In this document: piece by piece, positions 57,449-64,000 of the stretch
How the letters are laid out: every line of letters starts with the position of its first letter
Numbering within the stretch: position 1 is the stretch's first letter
Source: Vibrio maritimus
GTDB taxonomy: Bacteria > Pseudomonadota > Gammaproteobacteria > Enterobacterales > Vibrionaceae
Direction: 5' to 3'
Length of the DNA: 64,000 bases
Assembly (NCBI GenBank): GCA_000755425.1
Contig: BBMT01000009.1
Location: 62,001-126,000 of the forward strand
Program-made: the position numbers and the translations under genes
Notes under the pieces: generated by a model
What the model saw: the letters and a program-made list of their open reading frames with translations, nothing else
What the model was told of the DNA's origin: nothing
Databases searched by the model: none

Positions 57449-58179
57449 ATGACAACGAACCCAAAACCTGCTTATCAACGTATTCTGTTAAAACTTAGTG
57501 GCGAGGCTCTACAAGGCGAAGAAGGCTTTGGTATCGACCCTAAAATCTTGGATCGTATGGCTCAAGAAGTAAAAGAGCTAGTAGAACTGGGTGTTCAAGT
57601 TGGTGTTGTAATTGGTGGTGGTAACCTATTCCGTGGTGCGGGTCTTGCTGAAGCTGGCATGAACCGTGTTGTTGGTGACCACATGGGTATGCTTGCGACT
57701 GTAATGAATGGTCTAGCAATGCGTGATGCTCTACACCGTGCTTATGTTAATGCTCGTGTAATGTCAGCTATCCCACTTAAAGGTGTATGTGACGATTACA
57801 ACTGGCAGATGCGATTCGCGAACTTCGTCAAGGTCGCGTAGTTATCTTCTCAGCAGGTACTGGTAACCCATTCTTCACTACAGACTCTGCTGCGTGTCTA
57901 CGTGGTATTGAAATCGAAGCTGATGTCGTTCTTAAAGCGACTAAGGTAGATGGCGTATTCACTGCTGATCCAGTGGCTAACCCAGATGCTGTATTATGTG
58001 ATAAGCTTTCGTACAACTCAGTTTTAGATAAAGAACTGAAAGTAATGGACTTGGCTGCATTCACATTGGCACGTGATCACAAGATGCCAATTCGTGTATT
58101 TAACATGAACAAGCCAGGTGCACTTCGCCGAGTTGTGATGGGTGAAGCAGAAGGCACGCTTATCAGCGACGCAGAATAA
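57449..58179 (+). CDS. pyrH: UMP kinase (frameshift near 57804)
   Basis: PyrH makes UDP from UMP. It shows RILLKLSGEALQGEEGFGID, GVVIGGGNLFRGAGLAEAGM and, after the break, GTGNPFFTTDSAACLRGIEI and VDGVFTADPVANPDA. One G is missing at 57804-57805: YNWQMRF should read YNWADAIRELRQGRVV. Repaired length 243 residues. It is the only UMP kinase in these bacteria and essential, so the break is a likely sequence error. Confidence 0.97.
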
Positions 58180-58262
58180 GAGTACACTCTTAACCAGAAT
58201 TATCGAAGGACATAGCCTGAAAGCAGACTGGCTTTCAGGTTACTATTATTTAAGGTGATATT

Positions 58263-58820
58263 GTGATTAACGAAATCCAACAAGACGCTCAAGAGCGCAT
58301 GGCAAAAAGTGTAGAAGCACTAAAAAACAACCTAACTAAGATCCGTACAGGTCGTGCACACCCAAGCCTTCTTCAAGGCCTTTCTGTTGAGTACTACGGT
58401 GCACCAACACCTCTTAACCAAGTTGCTAACGTTATCGCTGAAGATGCACGTACTCTAGCAATCACGGTATTCGACAAAGAGCTAGCGCCTAAAGTTGAAA
58501 AAGCGATCATGATGTCTGACCTAGGTCTAAACCCAATGTCAGCAGGTACGGTTATCCGTGTTCCACTTCCACCACTAACGGAAGAGCGTCGTAAAGACCT
58601 AGTTAAAATCGTTCGTGGTGAAGCAGAAGGTGGTCGTGTTGCTATCCGTAACATCCGTCGTGATGCAAACGGTGAGCTTAAAGCGCTACTAAAAGACAAA
58701 GAGATCTCTGAAGACGAAGATCGTAAAGCGCAGGACGAAATCCAGAAAATCACTGACGCAGCCGTTAAGAACGTTGACGAGTTGCTAGCAGCGAAAGAAA
58801 AAGAGTTGATGGAAGTCTAA
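58263..58820 (+). CDS. frr: Ribosome recycling factor
   Basis: RRF splits the post-termination ribosome with EF-G. The protein is 185 residues and starts with GTG at 58263 after an AAGGTG site (INEIQQDAQERMAKSVEALK). RTGRAHPSLLQGL and RVPLPPLTEERRKDLVK are family signatures. A terminator follows. Confidence 0.97.
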   Translation: MINEIQQDAQERMAKSVEALKNNLTKIRTGRAHPSLLQGLSVEYYGAPTPLNQVANVIAEDARTLAITVFDKELAPKVEKAIMMSDLGLNPMSAGTVIRVPLPPLTEERRKDLVKIVRGEAEGGRVAIRNIRRDANGELKALLKDKEISEDEDRKAQDEIQKITDAAVKNVDELLAAKEKELMEV

Positions 58821-58847
58821 TTTTTCATCGATTGACTCTTGTGAAGG

Positions 58848-58875
58848 CGCTGTGCTGACAGCACAGCGTTTTTTT
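58848..58875 (+). terminator. Terminator after frr
   Basis: CGCTGTGCT and its complement around a three-base loop, then seven T. Confidence 0.9.
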
Positions 58876-58914
58876 ATGCTACTCTGTTCGTCCAAATTAT
58901 AACTACACTCTTTT

Positions 58915-59670
58915 ATGCAGAACTCAGACACCTTCAACGACGCCCTCCCTAAACATATCGCGATCATCATGGATGGCAATGGCCGTTGGGCAAAATCCAA
59001 AGGTAAGCCTCGCGTTTTTGGGCATAAAAAAGGGGTTTCCGCGGTTCGTAAGACGATTGCAGCAGCGGCTAAGCTTAAGATTCAAGCTGTGACCTTGTTT
59101 GCATTTAGTAGCGAGAACTGGCGACGTCCTGAGGACGAAGTTGGCTTATTGATGGAGCTGTTTATTACCGTTCTATCAAGTGAAATCAAAAAACTCCACA
59201 AGAATAATCTAAGGCTGCGCATTATCGGTGATAAGTCGCGCTTTAACGACAGACTGCAACGCAAAATCGCAGAAGCGGAAGCCTTAACGGAGAACAACAC
59301 CGGTACGGTGATTAATGTTGCAGCAAACTATGGCGGCAAGTGGGATATCTTGCAAGCAACAAAAACCTTGGCCGCAATGGTTGAAAAAGGTGAGTTGAAC
59401 GCATCGGATATTACCGAAGATATGATAAGTCAACATGTCACCATGTCAGACTTACCTGATGTTGACCTACTTATCCGTACGAGTGGTGAATGTCGCATCA
59501 GCAACTTTATGCTCTGGCAAATGGCTTATGCTGAAATGTACTTTATGGATGAGTACTGGCCAGAATTTAACGAAGATACACTCGTTAAAGCGATTACTTG
59601 GTTTGTTAACCGCGAGCGACGCTTCGGATGCACCGGAGAACAAGTTAAAGCGTTAATGGAAGCCAATTAA
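58915..59670 (+). CDS. uppS: Undecaprenyl diphosphate synthase (cis)
   Basis: UppS extends farnesyl diphosphate to the C55 carrier of cell-wall precursors. The 251-residue protein has HIAIIMDGNGRWAKSKGKPR (catalytic Asp), FSSENWRRP and DLLIRTSGECRISNFMLWQ, ending in GRERRFG-like. No ribosome site is obvious before ATG 58915. It is followed by cdsA 12 bp downstream. Confidence 0.96.
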   Translation: MQNSDTFNDALPKHIAIIMDGNGRWAKSKGKPRVFGHKKGVSAVRKTIAAAAKLKIQAVTLFAFSSENWRRPEDEVGLLMELFITVLSSEIKKLHKNNLRLRIIGDKSRFNDRLQRKIAEAEALTENNTGTVINVAANYGGKWDILQATKTLAAMVEKGELNASDITEDMISQHVTMSDLPDVDLLIRTSGECRISNFMLWQMAYAEMYFMDEYWPEFNEDTLVKAITWFVNRERRFGCTGEQVKALMEAN

Positions 59671-59682
59671 GGACGATCTAAT

Positions 59683-60525
59683 TTGAAACAACGAATTATT
59701 ACCGCCCTGATCCTAGCGCCGCTGGTGGTCTGGGGGATCTTTTCTTTGCCACTTCTGTGGTTTTTAGGCCTTGTTTCCGCAATTACTATGATTGGCGTTT
59801 GGGAATGGGCACAGTTTACTAAAACTCCGTCTCGCATACTTGCCATGTTGCCAACGGCTGGGGCATTGGTTGCTTCATTGGCTGTGATGCCTTTTGATGT
59901 TGCATCTCTCAATGCTGTCGCACCTGCACATATTGCGATCCTCGGTATAGGGTTTGGTTGGTGGCTGATCGCGAGTGGACTTGCGATGACATACCCTCGC
60001 TCTTCGGTACTATGGGAGCGCTCTAATTTTCTTCGCCACCTGTTTGGTATCTTAACGCTCGTTCCATTTTTGTGGAGTATCGTTATTCTTCGTGGTCAGC
60101 ACTACAACCTTGACCCTTACTATGGCTCTAAGCTGGTATTGTTTGTGTGCCTGATTGTTTGGGCAGCTGATAGTGGAGCTTACTTTGCGGGCAAGAGCAT
60201 GGGTAAGCGTAAAATGGCGCCAAATGTTAGCCCGAACAAGACCATTGAAGGTTTATTAGGTGGCATTGCGGCAGCGCTCATTGTGGCCTGGGGAAGCTCA
60301 ACGATCTTTGATATCCAATTTGCCAGCTTCACCAGCATGGCTATCATTACTTTAGCGACAGTTGTGATTTCCGTATTAGGTGATTTGGTAGAGAGTATGT
60401 TTAAGCGCGTTTCGAAAATTAAAGACAGCAGTAACATCATACCTGGCCATGGAGGGGTGCTTGATCGTGTTGATAGTCTGACAGCAGCCTTCCCAGTCTT
60501 TGCCCTCCTATATCTCGTGTTTTAA
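59683..60525 (+). CDS. cdsA: Phosphatidate cytidylyltransferase
   Basis: CdsA makes CDP-diacylglycerol from CTP and phosphatidic acid in the inner membrane. About eight membrane helices are seen, and the signature SMFKRVSKIKDSSNIIPGHG followed by GVLDRVDS closes the protein. It starts with TTG at 59683 after AAGGACG, so translation may be limited. 280 residues. In the operon with uppS; a hairpin lies behind it. Confidence 0.94.
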   Translation: MKQRIITALILAPLVVWGIFSLPLLWFLGLVSAITMIGVWEWAQFTKTPSRILAMLPTAGALVASLAVMPFDVASLNAVAPAHIAILGIGFGWWLIASGLAMTYPRSSVLWERSNFLRHLFGILTLVPFLWSIVILRGQHYNLDPYYGSKLVLFVCLIVWAADSGAYFAGKSMGKRKMAPNVSPNKTIEGLLGGIAAALIVAWGSSTIFDIQFASFTSMAIITLATVVISVLGDLVESMFKRVSKIKDSSNIIPGHGGVLDRVDSLTAAFPVFALLYLVF

Positions 60526-60531
60526 TGTTCT

Positions 60532-60560
60532 AGAGAGAGTGAATTTGTCACTCTCTCTTT
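60532..60560 (+). terminator. Hairpin between cdsA and dxr
   Basis: AGAGAGAGTGA and its complement with a five-base loop, followed by TTT. Probably a partial terminator in a long operon. Confidence 0.65.
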
Positions 60561-60584
60561 GGTTTAACAGTGGTTGTAATTCGC

Positions 60585-61786
60585 ATGCAAAATCTCACCA
60601 TTTTAGGTGCTACTGGCTCCATTGGCGCTAGCACTTTAAAAGTTGTCTCGGAAAACCCATCCGCTTTCAATATCTACGCGCTCGTCGGTGGCAGAAACGT
60701 CACTAAAATGGCGGAGCTTTGCGCAGCATGGCAGCCAGAATATGCAGTGCTGAGCGAAGAAGCAGATGCCAAGCAACTTATGTCGTTACTTGTGCCTGGT
60801 GCTCGCACAAAAGTACTGTTTGGCGAGCAAGCTATGTGTGATGTTTCCAGTGCGGATGAAGTGGACATGGTGATGGCTGCGATTGTTGGCGCTGCGGGTT
60901 TGATGCCAACACTTGCTTCAGTTAAGGCAGGCAAGCGTGTACTGCTCGCCAACAAAGAAGCGCTGGTGATGTCAGGGCAACTGTTTATCGATGCTGTGCG
61001 AGAGCATGGCGCATCACTACTGCCTGTGGATAGTGAGCACAATGCTATCTTCCAATGCTTGCCAGCCCATATTCAACTAATCTTGGCCACTGTAATCTCA
61101 GTGACGCTGGCGTTAATCATATCCTTCTTACTGGTTCTGGTGGTCCTTTCCGCTATACCGATGTGACAGAGTTGCCAAATAAAACCCCAGCGGAAGCCAT
61201 TGCGCACCCCAATTGGTCTATGGGGCCTAAAATTTCCGTCGACTCTGCGACGATGATGAACAAGGGTCTTGAGTTTATTGAGGCACGTTGGCTGTTCAAC
61301 ACGTCCAAAGAGCAACTGAAAGTCATTATCCACCCGCAGTCTGTTATTCACTCTATGGTGCAATACAATGATGGCTCTGTATTGGCGCAGATGGGAGAGC
61401 CAGATATGGCAACACCAATTGCTTACTCAATGTCGTACCCAAATCGAATTCCAGCAGGCGTTAAGCCACTCGATTTTACTAAGATTGGTGAGCTGACATT
61501 CCTTGAGCCAGACTATTCTCGCTATCCATGTTTGGCCTTGGCGATGGAGGCTTGTTTTGAAGGTCAGCATGCGACTACGGCCATTAACGCAGCAAACGAA
61601 GTTGCTGTGGAAGCATTCTTAGCAGAAAGCATTCGGTTTACTGATATAAGCTCAGTAAATGAACGTGTTATGTCGAAAGTCTGCGCATCAAATGAATTTA
61701 AACAATTGGATAACTTGGAAACTATTCTTGAGCTAGATAGAATGGCTCGCAGTTATGCACGTGAGATAGTGCGCTCGTTTAATTAA
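60585..61786 (+). CDS. dxr: 1-deoxy-D-xylulose 5-phosphate reductoisomerase (frameshift near 61076)
   Basis: DXR makes MEP in isoprenoid synthesis, feeding uppS. It shows the NADPH site LTILGATGSIGASTLKVV, NKEALVMSGQLF, PVDSEHNAIFQCL and, after the break, GSGGPFRYT, PNWSMGPKISVDSATMMNKG. One A is missing near 61076: HIQLILATV should read HIQTNLGHCNLSDAGVNHIL. Repaired length about 400 residues. ATG 60585 is chosen as the family start (MQNLTILGATGS). Confidence 0.96.
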
Positions 61787-61844
61787 AACCTGTTTAACCT
61801 AAAGCGGTTTGATTTAACGACCTGTTTTAGTAAGAGACCTTGTT

Positions 61845-63203
61845 ATGACTGAACTTTTGTGGAATCTAGCGTCCTTTATTGTCGCACTTGGCATTTTGGT
61901 TGCTGTGCACGAATATGGGCACTTCTGGGTAGCGCGCCGTTGTGGCGTGTATGTCGAGAAGTTCTCGATTGGTTTCGGTAAGTCAATCTGGTCTAAAGTA
62001 GGCAAAGACGGCACTGAATACAGCATTTCTCTCATTCCTCTCGGTGGTTATGTCAAGATGCTCGACAGCCGCGTAGATGAAGTCTCTGAGGTAGATCACA
62101 AGTATGCTTTTGATAAAAAGCCTCTGTGGAAAAGAACCGCTATTGTAGGTGCAGGCCCTGCATTTAACTTCTTTTTTGCGGTTTTTGCCTATTGGTTGGT
62201 GTTTCTCATTGGTGTACCGGCGGTGAAGCCGGTCGTTGGCCAAGTCACCCCAAGCTCGATTGCTGCGCAAGCTGGCCTTGAGTCTGGCATGCAAATTGTG
62301 TCAGTGGATGGTAAACAGACGCTTGATTGGGAATCGGTCAATCTTGGGTTAGTGTCTCATATTGGTGATAACCAGATGACGATCACAGTGTCATCAGACA
62401 ACCAAATAGGAATGGACAAAAAGTTAACACTTGATCTCCAATCGTGGAACTTTAACCCAGAAACAGAGTCTGCTATGGGGACGCTTGGTTTTACTCCGTT
62501 TACACCTGAGATCAAGATGACCCTTGTTAACGTGAGTCCAGATGGCGCTGGCGCGACTGCAGGCTTGCAATCAGGAGATACTATTACCGCGGTTGATGGT
62601 ACCTCGGTAAGCGAATGGCAGCAGGTGGTTGAGGCAATCCAGGGGAGTGCAAACACCTCATTACCTTTGACAGTTGAAAGACAAGGCGAAACCGTTGATT
62701 TGACTTTGGTTCCAGGCTCGAGAGAGCTGGCAGACGGTTCACTGATTGGTTTTGCTGGCATCGCTCCAGAAGTGGGAGAATGGCCGGAAAGCTATCGCTT
62801 TGATTTACAATACGGTCCAATTGAAGCGGTGGGTAAAGCCATCGTTAAGACCGGACAAATTATAGAGCTCACCATCACCATGCTGAAGAAGCTTATTGTG
62901 GGTGATGTGGGGCTAAACAATCTAAGTGGACCTATCTCCATCGCCAAAGGTGCGGGTACCACTGCGGATTATGGACTGGTCTATTTCTTAGGATTTTTGG
63001 CTCTGATTAGTGTCAACCTAGGGATCATCAATTTAGTGCCGCTGCCTATGTTGGACGGCGGACATTTGATGTTTTTTGCCATTGAGGCAGTGATTAGACG
63101 ACCAGTACCTGAAAAAGTACAAGAAATGGGGTATCGAGTGGGAGGCGCTATTATCTTCTCATTGATGCTCATCGCGATTTTTAACGATTTTACACGCCTT
63201 TGA
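61845..63203 (+). CDS. rseP: Site-2 protease RseP
   Basis: RseP cuts RseA inside the inner membrane and so frees sigma-E under envelope stress. The 452-residue protein has the zinc motif VAVHEYGHFWVARRCG, two PDZ domains in the periplasm (about 110-200 and 205-290) and the second metal site LPMLDGGHLMFFAIE. Four membrane helices. It lies before bamA, whose misfolded clients trigger the same pathway. Confidence 0.96.
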   Translation: MTELLWNLASFIVALGILVAVHEYGHFWVARRCGVYVEKFSIGFGKSIWSKVGKDGTEYSISLIPLGGYVKMLDSRVDEVSEVDHKYAFDKKPLWKRTAIVGAGPAFNFFFAVFAYWLVFLIGVPAVKPVVGQVTPSSIAAQAGLESGMQIVSVDGKQTLDWESVNLGLVSHIGDNQMTITVSSDNQIGMDKKLTLDLQSWNFNPETESAMGTLGFTPFTPEIKMTLVNVSPDGAGATAGLQSGDTITAVDGTSVSEWQQVVEAIQGSANTSLPLTVERQGETVDLTLVPGSRELADGSLIGFAGIAPEVGEWPESYRFDLQYGPIEAVGKAIVKTGQIIELTITMLKKLIVGDVGLNNLSGPISIAKGAGTTADYGLVYFLGFLALISVNLGIINLVPLPMLDGGHLMFFAIEAVIRRPVPEKVQEMGYRVGGAIIFSLMLIAIFNDFTRL

Positions 63204-63250
63204 TATCAGAATTCGGGCAGCAGTATTAGCAAGGAATAATTAGAGCAGGT

Positions 63251-64000
63251 ATGGCGATTAAGCATATTCTATTCGCATCTCTACTGGCGACGAGCGTGTC
63301 GGCGAATGGGGCTGAGGATTTTGTTGTACAGGACATTCGTATTGAGGGTTTGCAGAGGGTTGCATTAGGTGCAGCACTACTAAAAATGCCTGTGCGTATT
63401 GGTGATTCTATCGATGGCAAAGACATTTCAGAAATCATCAATGCTCTCTACCAGTCCGGTAACTTTGAAGACATTAAAGTACTGCGTGACAATGATGCGC
63501 TGGTCGTTCGTGTTAAAGAGCGACCGACGATTGCGAGCATCTCATTCTCGGGCAACAAGGCGATTAAAGAAGAGCAGCTTCAACAAAACTTAGATGCATC
63601 GGGTGTGGTTGTCGGTGAGGCTCTAGATCGTACGACGTTGAGTAACATAGAGAAGGGTCTAGAAGACTTTTACTACAGTGTGGGTAAATATAACGCAAAA
63701 GTTCAAGCGGTCGTGACACCTCTGCCACGTAACCGTGCGGATTTGAAGTTTGTGTTTACTGAGGGCGTGTCCGCGAAGATCAAACAGATTAATTTCATCG
63801 GCAATACAGTATTCCCTGATGAAGAGCTCTTGTCTCGATTCAACTTGAATGTAGATGTGGCTTGGTGGAACTTCCTTGCCGATGATAAGTACCAGAAACA
63901 GGTTCTAGCAGGTGATATTGAAGCGCTAAAATCATTCTATCTTGATCGCGGCTATCTAAAATTCAAAGTAGACACTACGCAAGTTTCTATCTCGCCAGAT
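63251..64000 (+). CDS. bamA: Outer-membrane protein assembly factor BamA (N-terminal part)
   Basis: BamA folds beta-barrel proteins into the outer membrane. The first 250 codons are present and the gene leaves the window. A signal peptide (MAIKHILFASLLATSVSANG, cut before AEDFVVQDI) is followed by POTRA domains with VQDIRIEGLQRVALGAALL, RVKERPTIASISFSGNKAI and IKQINFIGNTVFPDEELL. The start at 63251 follows the rseP stop by 47 bp. BamE of the same complex is encoded at 20430. Confidence 0.95.
   Translation, partial: MAIKHILFASLLATSVSANGAEDFVVQDIRIEGLQRVALGAALLKMPVRIGDSIDGKDISEIINALYQSGNFEDIKVLRDNDALVVRVKERPTIASISFSGNKAIKEEQLQQNLDASGVVVGEALDRTTLSNIEKGLEDFYYSVGKYNAKVQAVVTPLPRNRADLKFVFTEGVSAKIKQINFIGNTVFPDEELLSRFNLNVDVAWWNFLADDKYQKQVLAGDIEALKSFYLDRGYLKFKVDTTQVSISPD

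Noticed and set aside
1..64000. CRISPR arrays, tRNA and rRNA genes
   Set aside because: No regularly spaced repeats, no cloverleaf with a GTTCRA arm and acceptor stem apart from tmRNA, and no rRNA-like sequence was seen.

Overview
The window is chromosomal DNA of a Vibrio (Gammaproteobacteria). The gene order rpsB-tsf-pyrH-frr-uppS-cdsA-dxr-rseP-bamA, the smpB-ssrA-integrase junction, the tmRNA tag ANDENYALAA, a Vibrio-type chitinase A and a DUF3622 gene all fit this. The sequence carries about 27 single-base indels inside genes that must be intact, such as purL, proS, pyrH, dxr, glnD and smpB. Most are one base lost from a run of three or more identical bases. I read these as sequencing or assembly errors, and I annotate each affected gene as one gene with its break point given.

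Layout. 1-6500: a partial thiD under a TPP riboswitch; a secreted chitinase (chiA); ribB under an FMN riboswitch; a GNAT acetyltransferase; a threonine aldolase. 6516-18490: a genomic island inserted in the 3' end of ssrA, bounded by a 17-bp direct repeat. Its left third holds decayed mobile genes (a serine recombinase and an IS5-type transposase) around a large lipoprotein. Its right two thirds is a one-directional cassette (integrase, two hypotheticals, AlpA, primase-helicase, TerS-like protein, four small unknowns). This looks like a phage-inducible chromosomal island, that is, a phage satellite.

18476-29700: tmRNA and smpB, ratA-rnfH, bamE, recN with LexA boxes, nadK, grpE and dnaK with sigma-32 promoters, dnaJ, and a dicarboxylate/amino-acid symporter. 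29781-33094: type IV pilus minor-pilin genes. 33498-41000: an AbgT-family transporter, the glutathione-dependent formaldehyde pathway (adhC, fghA) with a divergent LysR gene, tadA, an overlooked 45-codon basic ORF, and mltF. 41233-51412: purL with a PurR-like box, DUF3622, DUF533, proS, trmO, a second AbgT transporter, and yaeH hidden by a frameshift. 51592-64000: glnD and map, divergent from the long rpsB...bamA series for translation, isoprenoid and phospholipid precursors and the outer membrane.

How the genes work together: ssrA and smpB form the trans-translation pair, and the island restores the ssrA 3' end and supplies a substitute terminator. GrpE, DnaK and DnaJ form the Hsp70 system. 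RseP and BamA, next to uppS, cdsA and dxr, link envelope stress control, outer-membrane protein assembly and lipid-carrier supply.
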